Origin: Streptomyces sp. rh34
GTDB taxonomy: Bacteria; Actinomycetota; Actinomycetes; Streptomycetales; Streptomycetaceae
Length of the DNA: 64,000 bases
Direction: 5' to 3'
NCBI RefSeq assembly: GCF_002551245.1
Contig: NZ_NTGZ01000004.1
Coordinates: 22,710-86,709 of the forward strand
Both the position numbers and the translations under genes were made by a program. Positions 49,255 through 57,118 of the stretch are shown in pieces; positions within the stretch are counted from its first letter, which is position 1; every line of letters begins with the position of its first letter. The notes beneath the pieces are model-generated. The model was not told the DNA's origin. It saw nothing but the letters and a program-made list of their open reading frames with translations, and did not search any database.

Positions 49255-49899
49255 ATGACCGGTCCCGAGCACTACCGCAAGGCTGAGGGAATCCTCGACG
49301 ATCTCCGACGCGCCAGCTCCAACATCATGGGGCAGGCCAGGCCCGAAACTGTCACCCGGATGCTCACTGAAGCCCAGGTGCACGCCACGCTGGCCCTTGC
49401 TGCGGTCACCGCCCACCACATGGTCGCGACCTCCGGCAACGACCGCGACGAGTGGAGCGTGGCCATCCACGGTCGCGCCGTTGTTTGCGTGCACCCGGAG
49501 CACTACGAGGGCGAGTGCCCGTGCCCGCCGTCCTGCATCTGCTGCGGTTCTACCCCCGCCCCGCCTGCCGGGCCCGAGAGCTTGCCGTGTGGCCCCGTGC
49601 CGGACGTCTGCGACGCCGAGGCGGGCGACCCGTGCCGGAACCACGAACGGGAGCAGGCTCACGGCGAGGGCGAGCACGCCTTCTGCGGGCCCGAGTGCAC
49701 CGGCGTCGCCGAACCCGCTGCCAGCACCCTCGCGGCGTGGCTGAACCAGAGGTTCGACCCGCGCGGTCCGAGCTGGGACCGGCTCGACGAGGATGACCGC
49801 TCGTACTGGGAGCACCACGCCCGTGCTGTCCGCCGGGCCGTCGCACGCGGCGGGTTCAAGACGCCCGCCGACCCTGCTGCACCCGAGGCGACTCCGTGA
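49255..49899 (+). CDS. Cys-rich hypothetical protein
   Basis: A 214-residue protein. Helical N-terminus (ILDDLRRASSNIM), then a Cys-rich middle (CPCPPSCICCGS; DVCDAEAGDPCRNH; AFCGPECTG) and a helical end. Related in style to other mosaic Cys-rich early proteins of Streptomyces phages. GTGA overlap into the XRE-type regulator. Confidence 0.65.
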   Translation: MTGPEHYRKAEGILDDLRRASSNIMGQARPETVTRMLTEAQVHATLALAAVTAHHMVATSGNDRDEWSVAIHGRAVVCVHPEHYEGECPCPPSCICCGSTPAPPAGPESLPCGPVPDVCDAEAGDPCRNHEREQAHGEGEHAFCGPECTGVAEPAASTLAAWLNQRFDPRGPSWDRLDEDDRSYWEHHARAVRRAVARGGFKTPADPAAPEATP

Positions 49900-50429
49900 C
49901 CGCCCCTGCCCGGGTGGGCCCGTCGCCTTCGGGTGGCGGGCCCGCCGCATCCCCGGACCTCGACGACCTGGCCGCCGACATCGGTGACCGCATCCGTGCC
50001 GAACGGCTGCACCGCGGCTGGTCCCAAGCCGAGCTTGGCGCCCGGGCCGGCGTGACCAAGAAGTACGTCGGGCTCGCCGAAGCCGGGCACACCAGTCTCC
50101 CCGTGGCCCGCCTCGCCCAGCTGTGCCACGGCCTACGCATGTCGATGAGCGACCTGCTGTCCGACGAGTGGCAGATGCCCGAGCGGAAGCAGCAGCCGGT
50201 CCTGACGCCCCGGCAGGTGCAGATCCTGGCCGAAGCCCGCACTGGGGCGCCGTTGTCCCGGATCGCGGTGCGGGTCGGCATGTCCCGGGAGTCAGTGTCC
50301 GCCCGGATGTCGGAGGTGTACCGGCAGTTGGACGTAGCGCACCTGCCGTACGGGCGCCGGGAGGCTGCGGTGCGGGTCGCGGTGGAGCGGGGACTGCTCG
50401 AACCGGCTGTTCTCGACGACGCAGCGTGA
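49896..50429 (+). CDS. Regulator with XRE and LuxR-type helix-turn-helix domains
   Basis: A 177-residue protein. Residues about 25-85 are an XRE/Cro-type domain (DRIRAERLHRGWSQAELGARAGVTKKYVGLAE). Residues about 100-165 are a second, LuxR-like helix-turn-helix (LTPRQVQILAEARTGAPLSRIAVRVGMSRESVSARMSEVYRQL). Having two unlike DNA-binding domains in one short protein is unusual. A candidate repressor or activator of the operator family found at 27356, 40809, 46689 and 61693, though nothing in the sequence proves this. Confidence 0.75.
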   Translation: MTAPARVGPSPSGGGPAASPDLDDLAADIGDRIRAERLHRGWSQAELGARAGVTKKYVGLAEAGHTSLPVARLAQLCHGLRMSMSDLLSDEWQMPERKQQPVLTPRQVQILAEARTGAPLSRIAVRVGMSRESVSARMSEVYRQLDVAHLPYGRREAAVRVAVERGLLEPAVLDDAA

Positions 50430-50575
50430 CCGACGGCGTGTGTCGTTGCCCGCCCCTCCCTCGATTCCTTGATCGATCTATCCCCTTGGCCCCGGGCGGA
50501 GACGCCTACCCACCGGTAGGGCCCGCCCGGGACACCCCGAGCCGTAACCCACCGTCACATCACCCTGGAGTCCCT

Positions 50576-50812
50576 GTGATCCGCAAGCACCGTTCGAGCA
50601 GCGTCTACCTGTCCCTCCTCATCCTCTGCGCCGTCCCGTACGGGGTGTTCATCAGCGCCATGCGCGCCCCGATGTGGCTGCACCTGATCGTGAGCGCTGT
50701 GGGTGGTCTCGCCATAGCCGTGGCGATGGCGCCGCTGGCCCGGGTGATTCTGCGGCGTCTGGATGACCGGGCGCTGGTCCGCCAGTCCCGGCCCGATGAC
50801 GGCCCCCGGTGA
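50576..50812 (+). CDS. Two-span membrane protein
   Basis: A protein of 78 residues, GTG 50576 behind CTGGAG. Two hydrophobic helices (VYLSLLILCAVPYGVFI and LIVSAVGGLAIAVAMAP) and a basic C-terminus. GTGA overlap with the next gene. Function unknown; could affect membrane or superinfection. Confidence 0.65.
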   Translation: MIRKHRSSSVYLSLLILCAVPYGVFISAMRAPMWLHLIVSAVGGLAIAVAMAPLARVILRRLDDRALVRQSRPDDGPR

Positions 50813-51033
50813 CCGCCCGGCGCGGGTGGTGCGCGTACTGCCACCGGCTCATCACCGTCACCGCAGCCGGCCTGTGGCCCCACGGCCCCGGACGGGACTG
50901 CCGCGGCAACCACACCCTGCCCGCCGTGTATGACACCCGGCCCCGCCGCTACTGGCCGACCTGGCACAACGGCCGACGGGTGCACACCATCCCCGGACCC
51001 GACACCTGGAACCCCAAGGAGACCGCAGCATGA
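50809..51033 (+). CDS. Small Cys-containing protein
   Basis: A protein of 74 residues, GTG overlap. CAYCHRLITVTAAGLWPHGPGRDC is a likely zinc knuckle (Cys-x-x-Cys, His, Cys), followed by a Trp/Pro-rich tail. Function unknown. Confidence 0.65.
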   Translation: MTARRGWCAYCHRLITVTAAGLWPHGPGRDCRGNHTLPAVYDTRPRRYWPTWHNGRRVHTIPGPDTWNPKETAA

Positions 51034-51761
51034 TTCAGCAGCCTGAATCGTCCCCCTTCGTCCTCGACAACACGAAGCTCATGCAGATCACGGCCGTGGA
51101 CGTCAGATCAACCGCGAGCATCAGCATCCCCGGAGCCAACGGCCCGCTCGTCACTATCCACCCTGACGGTCGCCTGGAGTACGGGCCCGGTTACGAGCCC
51201 GACGAGGCGGCCCGCCTGTTCTGGGACGCGATGCGCCGGTGGGCCCCGTCGCCTATGGAGAAGCAGTTCGGGCGGCCGCTCACGGAACGGATCAACGCCA
51301 ACCTGGCACGTGGCCAGAAGGCCGAGGAGACGTTGCGGACGCTGGCCCTGATGTTCGAGGGTTTGCAGCGTCTCCTGGCCACCAGTTCCCGGGACTGGGG
51401 TGAGTACCGGGTCGACGCGTGGTTGTGGGCGGTGCTGCTCGGCTGGGACTGCAAGGAGGACGTACACGACGAGACGTGCGTCCACGGGGCCATGGAGGAA
51501 ATGCAGCAGCGGCACGGCTGGGATGACGCCGCCGTTGCGAAGGCCCGCCGATACCGAGCTGCGGTGCGTGCCGTCGAAGCGTTCGCCGAGGAGCATCCCG
51601 CCGCCGGCCACGTGTACCTGTCGACGGGCTGCTTGCACGGTGAGCACGCGTACTGCCAGTCGATGACAGGGCAGCAGGGGGAAAAGCGGCCGGGTCGGTG
51701 CAAGTTCTGCGACGCCCGGTGCACCTGCTCGTGCCACGGCGAGGCGGAGGGGGCGGCATGA
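51030..51761 (+). CDS. Hypothetical protein with C-terminal Cys cluster
   Basis: A 243-residue protein. N-terminal part beta (SISIPGANGPLVTIHPDGRLEY) then helical, including WDAMRRWAPSPMEKQF; a helical middle; the C-terminus has CKFCDARCTCSCHG, a dense zinc-binding-like cluster. ATGA overlap downstream. Function unknown. Confidence 0.7.
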   Translation: MIQQPESSPFVLDNTKLMQITAVDVRSTASISIPGANGPLVTIHPDGRLEYGPGYEPDEAARLFWDAMRRWAPSPMEKQFGRPLTERINANLARGQKAEETLRTLALMFEGLQRLLATSSRDWGEYRVDAWLWAVLLGWDCKEDVHDETCVHGAMEEMQQRHGWDDAAVAKARRYRAAVRAVEAFAEEHPAAGHVYLSTGCLHGEHAYCQSMTGQQGEKRPGRCKFCDARCTCSCHGEAEGAA

Positions 51762-52342
51762 CCGAGACAGCTGAGGACCTGACGCGCCGGTATCTGGTGC
51801 CGGTGGCCCGCCTGAATCTGCCCTCCGAGCCGGACGTGATCCACCTGTCCGTGTACCAGTGGCTGCCTGCGTTCGATGCGTGGGCGACGGGCCCGGCGAT
51901 CTGCGGCAGTTCCACTCAGCAGGGGCCGCTGCTGAAGGCGACGGTGACATGCGAGGGCTGCCTGGCGTACCGGGGACGGTACGAGCGGATGCTGGCCCCC
52001 GGGTACCGGCCGGAGGACGACGACCCGGAAGTTCTGCGGGAGCGCCTGACGGCCGCCGTGGACGAGCGGGACCGGGCCCGGCGGTGGGCGGTCAGCCTGG
52101 AGAACGAGAACCGGCACCTTGGCGATCAGACCCGTGAAGCGAAGGAGCAGGCCCGGGTCGCTACGGTCGCCGCCCTGAACCTGCAACGCCAGACGCCGGA
52201 CGCCGCGCAACGCACCCTGGGCCGTATCCGGAAGGCGCGGACGTGGACGGCGGTGTGGGTCGAGCTGGGCCAGTACTTCGGGTTGACGGCGGAGCAGTGC
52301 GGTCTGGAGGCGCGGGCGCGCCGTCGGGGGGAGTCGCTGTGA
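51758..52342 (+). CDS. Coiled-coil hypothetical protein
   Basis: A 194-residue protein. N-terminal globular part with CGSS and CEGCLAYRGRYE, then a coiled coil (about 98-145: LRERLTAAVDERDRARRW; LENENRHLGDQ) and a helical end. TGATG overlap into the NERD gene. Function unknown. Confidence 0.65.
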   Translation: MTETAEDLTRRYLVPVARLNLPSEPDVIHLSVYQWLPAFDAWATGPAICGSSTQQGPLLKATVTCEGCLAYRGRYERMLAPGYRPEDDDPEVLRERLTAAVDERDRARRWAVSLENENRHLGDQTREAKEQARVATVAALNLQRQTPDAAQRTLGRIRKARTWTAVWVELGQYFGLTAEQCGLEARARRRGESL

Positions 52343-52983
52343 TGGGCCGGAACAGTGCGGCCGCCCAGGCTGCTGTCCTGCGCGCGCAGAAGGCGGATGG
52401 CTTGGCCGCCCAATGGGAGCACGGGGCGAAGGGCGAGAAGGCCACTGAGCGGCTCCTGCGCGCGCTGAACGGCCCGTGGTGGCGTCGGTGGCTTCGGAAG
52501 GCACTGGGGCGGCCGGGATGGGTGATCCGGCACGACCTCCGGTTACGGGGCCGCCGGTTCAACATCGATCACGTTGCCGTGTCGCCGTGCGGTACTGCGG
52601 TAGTCGCCCTGGACACGAAGAACTGGCACTGCGGCCGCACCACGACGGAAGTGTCGGGGCGGGTGTTCTGCGGGGACGAGGACCGGCACGACCAGGTCGA
52701 GAAGGTTGTGAACTACGCGCGGCTGATCGAGGCGGCGCTGGGCATGCCGGGGGTGTCGGTGCTGCCGCTGGTGGTGGTGCACGGCTCCCTGGTGGCCGGC
52801 GGGTTTCTTGAGGCCCGGGTGGATGGCTGGAGCGGTCCGGTTTACGTCCTGGGGCCGGCCCGTCTGGTGCCGACGTTGGCCGCCGCCCCGAAGGTTCACG
52901 ACCCGGCCCGGGCAGCTGCGGTGGCGGCCCGGGTGGACAGGGTGTTGCTGCCTTACGTCCCGGGGCCGCGCCGCGTACGGTGA
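52342..52983 (+). CDS. NERD-domain (nuclease-related) protein
   Basis: A 213-residue protein with a NERD domain over about 25-165: GAKGEKATERLLRAL, then WVIRHDLRLRGRRFNIDHVAVSP and VVALDTKNWHCGR, placing Glu, Asp75-region and D-x-K residues as in restriction-type nuclease folds. Such proteins occur on plasmids and phages and may process DNA. Last gene of the long early operon, followed by a strong terminator. Confidence 0.8.
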   Translation: MGRNSAAAQAAVLRAQKADGLAAQWEHGAKGEKATERLLRALNGPWWRRWLRKALGRPGWVIRHDLRLRGRRFNIDHVAVSPCGTAVVALDTKNWHCGRTTTEVSGRVFCGDEDRHDQVEKVVNYARLIEAALGMPGVSVLPLVVVHGSLVAGGFLEARVDGWSGPVYVLGPARLVPTLAAAPKVHDPARAAAVAARVDRVLLPYVPGPRRVR

Positions 52984-53005
52984 TCGTGAGGGTGCCGCCC
53001 TGCTT

Positions 53006-53039
53006 GTGGCCCACTGCCCCGCTTGGGGTGGTGGGCCAC
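53006..53039 (+). terminator. Strong terminator of the early operon
   Basis: GTGGCCCAC-T-GCCCC (53006-53020) pairs with GGGGT-G-GTGGGCCAC (53025-53039), loop GCTT, then TTTCG. Ends the 46.7-53 kb operon. Confidence 0.85.
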
Positions 53040-53096
53040 TTTCGTTGCGTCCGGACCCTCCATGCGGTGTTGCCGTACCGGTCGTACGCTGGGGTT

Positions 53097-53222
53097 ATGA
53101 GCGTCCAGACCGGCCCGTGCGCCTCCTGCCAGCAGCCCACCCACCGGTACGGGCACGGCGGGAACCCGCTGTGTGCGTCGTGCCGGGCGCTCCTCCCCGC
53201 GAGGAAGCCGACCGCGGCCTGA
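53097..53222 (+). CDS. 41-residue zinc-ribbon protein
   Basis: CASCQQPTHRYG then CASCRALL: two Cys-x-x-Cys pairs, the minimal zinc ribbon. ATG 53097 has no ribosome site; TACGCT lies six bases upstream, so it is probably a leaderless monocistronic gene. Function unknown. Confidence 0.6.
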   Translation: MSVQTGPCASCQQPTHRYGHGGNPLCASCRALLPARKPTAA

Positions 53223-53281
53223 CCGGTCGGCCCGCGGGAGCAACGGAAGGCCTTCGACAAGGTGGCGTTATCCGGAGGCGC

Positions 53282-53310
53282 TGACCGGGTGTAGATCCTG
53301 GTTCTACGAT
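53282..53310 (+). promoter_or_regulatory. Promoter for 53341 gene
   Basis: -35 TGACCG, 17-base spacer, -10 TACGAT, with the small inverted repeat TAGATC...GTTCTA in the spacer. The gene starts 30 bases downstream. Confidence 0.5.
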
Positions 53311-53340
53311 GAGTGCTCGCGTCGAGCTGGGAGGCCGCTG

Positions 53341-53817
53341 ATGGCTGCCGTTGAGCACACTCCGGACTACCCGCCGAAGACCCCGCCACCGCCGAAGCGC
53401 CCCGTGTCGCCGCCGCGCCCGGAGGCGAGCCTGGTGGGTACGGCCCGGGCGCGGATGCAGGTGCGGAATCGGCGTAGCGCGAACTGGTCCCTGGAGGCCG
53501 CGGCCTGGTCCCCGCAGAAGGCGTCCGCCCACGTGCTGGGCCGGTTGCACGAGTGGGGGTACCGGGAGGTCGACGAGGCGGCGTCCTCGTTGACGGAGCT
53601 GCTGGTGCGGACCGCGGTCGCGGACGGCGGCCGGCGCGTCTCCGTACACCTCGCGGACCAGAACCGGCAGGCGTTGATCGTGGCCCTATCGCACCGGCCG
53701 GGGTTGGCGGTCGCCGACGACGCGGTGCTGCCGGAGCTGACGGGGCTGGGTGCGGTGTCGTGCGGGACGGACACGGCGGAGGACGGGCGCAGGGTGTGGG
53801 CGGTGCTCGACCTGTAG
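53341..53817 (+). CDS. Degenerate anti-sigma-factor-like (RsbW-type) protein
   Basis: A 158-residue protein. Residues about 48-155 follow the RsbW/HATPase pattern of Streptomyces: WSLEAAAWSPQKASAHVLGRLHEWG, a helix SSLTELLVRTAVADGG in place of SELVTNAV, strand VSVHLADQNRQALIVAL, and the final GRRVWAVLDL. The Asn and the Asp-x-G ATP-binding box are lost, so it is probably an inactive relative that still binds a partner. Accessory gene with its own promoter. Confidence 0.55.
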   Translation: MAAVEHTPDYPPKTPPPPKRPVSPPRPEASLVGTARARMQVRNRRSANWSLEAAAWSPQKASAHVLGRLHEWGYREVDEAASSLTELLVRTAVADGGRRVSVHLADQNRQALIVALSHRPGLAVADDAVLPELTGLGAVSCGTDTAEDGRRVWAVLDL

Positions 53818-53868
53818 TGGGTCGGCTCTCGCCCCCGTCACCCTTCCGGGTGAATCCTAGGAGCCCCC

Positions 53869-53897
53869 TTGCTTTCAATCTTAGGGGGGTGCTAACT
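53869..53897 (+). promoter_or_regulatory. Promoter for 53944 gene
   Basis: -35 TTGCTT (53869-53874), 17-base spacer, -10 CTAACT (53892-53897). It sits between CCTAGGAGCCCCC and TTAGGGGGGTGCTAA, a loose inverted repeat that may be an operator. Confidence 0.5.
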
Positions 53898-53943
53898 TTG
53901 AGTTGTCGGCGGGGGAAGCCCCGAACAACCCGAGGAGATCACC

Positions 53944-55152
53944 ATGCTGCGAGTCATTCGCTCCACCATTCAGGGCCTCAACATCGACGCCGACCTCGAA
54001 GACGACTACGCAGCAGCCGCCGAAGCCGGAGAACTCCTCCACGAGACGCACACCAGCGACAAGAACCTCACCATCGAGGTCCGCGCCTACACCGACCCCG
54101 CCGGCCAGAACCGGTTCGCCGTCCTCTACACCCACGGCGCGGACCTCGACTGGCATGACACCAGCGACTACACCGAAGCCCGCAACTCCTACGAGGAGAG
54201 CGTCCGCGAGACCGAGAAGGGCGTGACACTCGACGTCGACGATGACGACAACGAGATCCCGCTCTTCGACACCACCGACGTACGCGGCGTCGCCAACTAC
54301 GAGGAAGGCTCCGAGGAGTCGGGCGAGGCCGAGGCGTACTTGCTGCTCGCCGAGTGGGCCACCGCCGAGGCCGAGAAGGCGCAGGAGATCGCCGCCGAGA
54401 AGACGCAGGCCCGGCAGGCCGCCTACGCCCTCGCCATCGACACCTTCGGCCGCGGCGGCAACGCCGTCCTGGCCCGCCGCGTTGGGAAGAGCGAGCCGAC
54501 CGTGAAGGACATCGCCGACCGGGGCCGGCTGATCCTGGAGGCACAGCGCCGGGAGCAGTTCTCCGTCGACCTGTTCGAGGACAACGCGGGCGGCCTGTAC
54601 CTGCGCAAGGCCGGTGACACCACCGGCTGGTCCCTGGGTGCCGGGGCCGAGCACACCTGCGGGCCATTCACGGATGACGCGAAGGCCTGGCGCGACGGCG
54701 ACTGGGAGCCGAACCAGGGCGACGGCCAGACCCCGAACTACGGCATGGACGTCACCAACCTGACCCACATCGCCACGTGGTCCGCCAAGAAGGGGCTGAA
54801 GGTCATCAACGGTCAGGCCGGAGGTCCGGCAGCAGGGGCGGCGGGCAGCATCTACCTGAAGCTGACCCGGCACGCCACGACGCTCGGAGCCTGGGGGAAC
54901 TACACCCCTCACGGCACGATCGAGGAGAGTGCCATCGCGGCCCTGGGCGACGCCGCCGGGCAGTACAACATTGCAGGCATCGCTCGGGACTGGCGGCAGG
55001 CGGTCAACGAGGCCCTCCCGGACGGGGTGTCGCTTACGAACGTGGCGTTCACGGGCCCGGTGTACCCGAACTTCCCGATGGAGGGCCTTGAGCTCGACGC
55101 GGTGATCAACGAGGTGGACTTCCAGAAGATCGCCGCCCGGCACAAGCTGTAG
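53944..55152 (+). CDS. Acidic 402-residue protein of unknown function
   Basis: ATG 53944 behind CGAGGAG. Strongly acidic N-terminal third (NIDADLEDDYAAAAEAGELL; DVDDDDNEIPLFD), a helix-turn-helix-like centre around residue 175-190 (AVLARRVGKSEPTVKDIADRG), and a C-terminal alpha-beta half. It has its own promoter and a strong terminator and stands apart from the operons, like an accessory or moron gene. I do not recognise the family. Confidence 0.75.
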   Translation: MLRVIRSTIQGLNIDADLEDDYAAAAEAGELLHETHTSDKNLTIEVRAYTDPAGQNRFAVLYTHGADLDWHDTSDYTEARNSYEESVRETEKGVTLDVDDDDNEIPLFDTTDVRGVANYEEGSEESGEAEAYLLLAEWATAEAEKAQEIAAEKTQARQAAYALAIDTFGRGGNAVLARRVGKSEPTVKDIADRGRLILEAQRREQFSVDLFEDNAGGLYLRKAGDTTGWSLGAGAEHTCGPFTDDAKAWRDGDWEPNQGDGQTPNYGMDVTNLTHIATWSAKKGLKVINGQAGGPAAGAAGSIYLKLTRHATTLGAWGNYTPHGTIEESAIAALGDAAGQYNIAGIARDWRQAVNEALPDGVSLTNVAFTGPVYPNFPMEGLELDAVINEVDFQKIAARHKL

Positions 55153-55166
55153 AAAACGCTGCGCAC

Positions 55167-55206
55167 GCAGAGCGGCCCCTGCCCGTCTGGGTGGGGGCCG
55201 CTCTGC
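55167..55206 (+). terminator. Strong terminator
   Basis: GCAGAGCGGCCCC (55167-55179) pairs perfectly with GGGGCCGCTCTGC (55194-55206). It closes the accessory gene ending at 55152. Confidence 0.85.
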
Positions 55207-55257
55207 TGTGTGTCCGGTGGTGGCATCGGCTTCGAGGCGGGACCACCCCGTGGTTTT

Positions 55258-55534
55258 GTTCACGACTTCGAGCAGCACTTGTTCACGGTTTCGGGAGGCG
55301 CCCGGTGCCCCCGCGAGTCGATGTTCACGAGAACGGGAGGCACGTGCCCGCGGTCGGCAACGGCGCGATGGCCACCACTGCACTCGCCCGTGGCCAGCGC
55401 TTTTGCTCGGGCCGCCGCGGCGCGGACGACGGCGAGCGGACGGTCGCCACCGTGGTGCTGTCCGTTCTCGTGAACATCGGACGCGGGCGGGTGCCTCCCG
55501 AACTGCTGCCGAAACGCTGCTCTGCGACGTGAAC
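55258..55534. repeat. Clustered GTTCACG repeats in non-coding DNA
   Basis: GTTCACG occurs at 55258, 55281 and 55323 on the plus strand and at 55469 and 55528 on the minus strand. Within this, CGATGTTCACGAGAACGG (55319-55336) has a perfect 18-bp inverted copy at 55462-55479, and GGGAGGCAC (55335) an inverted copy at 55491. The region from 55207 to about 55530 has no convincing gene. Candidate attachment, origin or regulator-binding site. Confidence 0.6.
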
Positions 55535-55690
55535 AGAGCCAGGGGCGCGGGTAACGATCCAGTCGGGTCCCGCCGCCTCAATGCGAACGCAGCGGTGGTG
55601 GTCGCGGCCGAAGGCGCCGTGGGCAAATCCGTGGATGCCGTCGCCGACCGCGAGAGGACGGTTCGCCGGGCTGGGATGGGAAGGGCTCAT
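55325..55690 (-). pseudogene. Probable truncated small gene
   Basis: Reading leftward from ATG 55690, about 50 codons look coding (PLAVGDGIHGFAHGAFGRD; CVRIEAAGPDWIVTR), a strand-rich pattern I associate with small Streptomyces phage proteins. Beyond about 55535 the frame runs on through the inverted-repeat region with Ser/Arg/Pro-rich, shadow-like sequence. It looks as if the 3' end was replaced. Low confidence. Confidence 0.35.
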
Positions 55691-55766
55691 GTCTTCCATG
55701 CTGTGCCCGCTGGCGCGGTTTGTTGCCCCCGATCGGGTGCGGGCCGACGCGGGGGCGCGGGGCGGG

Positions 55767-56816
55767 TCAGGCGTGCCAGGTGCCGCGGATAGCCGCGGTG
55801 TTGAAACCGGGCCCGTAGGCGACCATGACGCCGCGGGCGCCGGCCGCCGGGGGTTCGGTGTGGGTGCGCTCCAGGATCCGCAGGACGGACGGCCCGCCAA
55901 GGTTGCCTTCCTGGGCGAGGGTGTCGGTGCTGTGCCGGGTGTCGTGGGCGTCGAGGCCCAACGCGCGGGCGGTGTCGTCGATGATGCGCTGGCTGCCGGG
56001 GTGGATGACCCCGAAGTCGACGAGGTCGGGGCCCAGCCACTTCAACAGGTCGGGGAGGACATCATCGGCGGCGGTGAGCGCGGCCTTCGTGCTGTCGAAG
56101 TGGAACCCGGCCGCGTCGACCCTGCCGTTGTAGCGGGTGAGGCTGTCGGGGAGGACGTGCTCGTACGTGTCGTCGGGGGTGGCGACGTGGAGGCCGGGGC
56201 CGCAGGGTTCGCCGGTGACGATGGTCGCGGCGGCGGAGTCACCGAAGAGCGCTTTGTAGATCATGTGCTCGACGGCGTTGTCCTGGTGGTTGTAGACGGC
56301 GGAGATGGTCTCGGCGGCGACGACGAGGATGCGGGTGCCGGGGCGTGCGGCAATCATGTCGACGGCGCGGATCAACGCCTGGGTGCCGCCGGCGCAGGCC
56401 AGGGTGGTGAGGGCGATACGGCGGACGTCAGCACGGAGCCCGAGTCGCTCCACCAGGTGGATGTCCATGTTGGGGACGGCCCAGCCGGTGGAGTGGGTGG
56501 TGATGACCGCGTCCACATCGACCGGGGCGAGGTGGTGTGCGGTGAGGGTTCGGCGGGCTGCCTCGGTGGCGAGGTCGAGGGCGTCACCGAACGCTGTGGC
56601 CGCCCGGTCGCCGACCCCGGCCTCGCCGGACACGGTGGGGGCGTCCAGGGGGCGGGTGAAGTACCGGGTGTTCACCCCGGTATTCGCGACGATGCGGAGG
56701 ATTGCCGCGAGCTTGGGGTGGTCGGGGTGGTGGTGGCGGATGTCGTCGGCGATTTGGGTGGTGGTGATCTGGTGCTGGGGGAACACGGTGGTGGGGCGGG
56801 CTATGTAGGCGGGCAC
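55767..56816 (-). CDS. Type III polyketide synthase
   Basis: A 349-residue chalcone/stilbene-synthase-type enzyme. The catalytic triad is intact: Cys141 (TTLACAGGTQAL), His272 (GVIHPGSQRI) and Asn305 (EGNLGGPSVL); the C-terminal AYGPGFNT matches the GFGPG loop. GTG 56816 behind GGAGG is the start. Such enzymes condense a starter acyl-CoA with malonyl-CoA units into pyrones, resorcinols or naphthols in the cytosol; starter and chain length cannot be read from sequence alone. It is a very unusual cargo for a phage and lies beside an MmyB-type regulator. Confidence 0.88.
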   Translation of the reverse strand: MPAYIARPTTVFPQHQITTTQIADDIRHHHPDHPKLAAILRIVANTGVNTRYFTRPLDAPTVSGEAGVGDRAATAFGDALDLATEAARRTLTAHHLAPVDVDAVITTHSTGWAVPNMDIHLVERLGLRADVRRIALTTLACAGGTQALIRAVDMIAARPGTRILVVAAETISAVYNHQDNAVEHMIYKALFGDSAAATIVTGEPCGPGLHVATPDDTYEHVLPDSLTRYNGRVDAAGFHFDSTKAALTAADDVLPDLLKWLGPDLVDFGVIHPGSQRIIDDTARALGLDAHDTRHSTDTLAQEGNLGGPSVLRILERTHTEPPAAGARGVMVAYGPGFNTAAIRGTWHA

Positions 56817-56882
56817 GACATCCTCCGGCAGGCCTGGGCGGCGGTGGTCAGCACAACCTATGGCACGTGTCACGCAGCATTC

Positions 56883-56896
56883 CCCCTGATCAGGGG
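56883..56896. promoter_or_regulatory. Palindrome upstream of the polyketide synthase
   Basis: CCCCTGATCAGGGG, a perfect 14-bp palindrome 67 bases before the synthase start on its upstream side. A possible operator. The region 56817-57118 otherwise holds only a terminator and no gene. Confidence 0.5.
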
Positions 56897-57001
56897 CTTG
56901 AAGAACGGGGCGTACGGTCTGTTTCCGGTTGTCGGGGCGGGTGTGACCGGTGGTACGGGAGGGGTGGCGCCTTCGGTTCCCAGGCTGGTTCGGGGCATGG
57001 G

Positions 57002-57043
57002 GAAGCCCCCTGCGCGATGGGGGTGGAGCGTGCAGGGGGCTTC
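57002..57043. terminator. Bidirectional-type terminator between regulator and synthase
   Basis: GAAGCCCCCTGC (57002-57013) pairs perfectly with GCAGGGGGCTTC (57032-57043). On the minus strand it follows the regulator gene, so the polyketide synthase should have its own promoter. Confidence 0.8.
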
Positions 57044-57118
57044 GTCTGAGGGGTCGTCGGCCGGGGCCGCGGCGACCGTGCACTGAGGCTGCGGGCCGAC
57101 CGCCGGCCGGGCGGTGGG

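Noticed and set aside
55319..55479. GTTCACGAGAAC as a LexA/SOS box
   Set aside because: The actinobacterial box is GAAC-N4-GTTC; here the half-sites are in the opposite order.
55581..57086. 501-codon plus-strand open frame opposite the polyketide synthase
   Set aside because: The minus-strand protein has an intact catalytic triad; the plus-strand translation is Gly/Val/Asp-rich with no recognisable motif.
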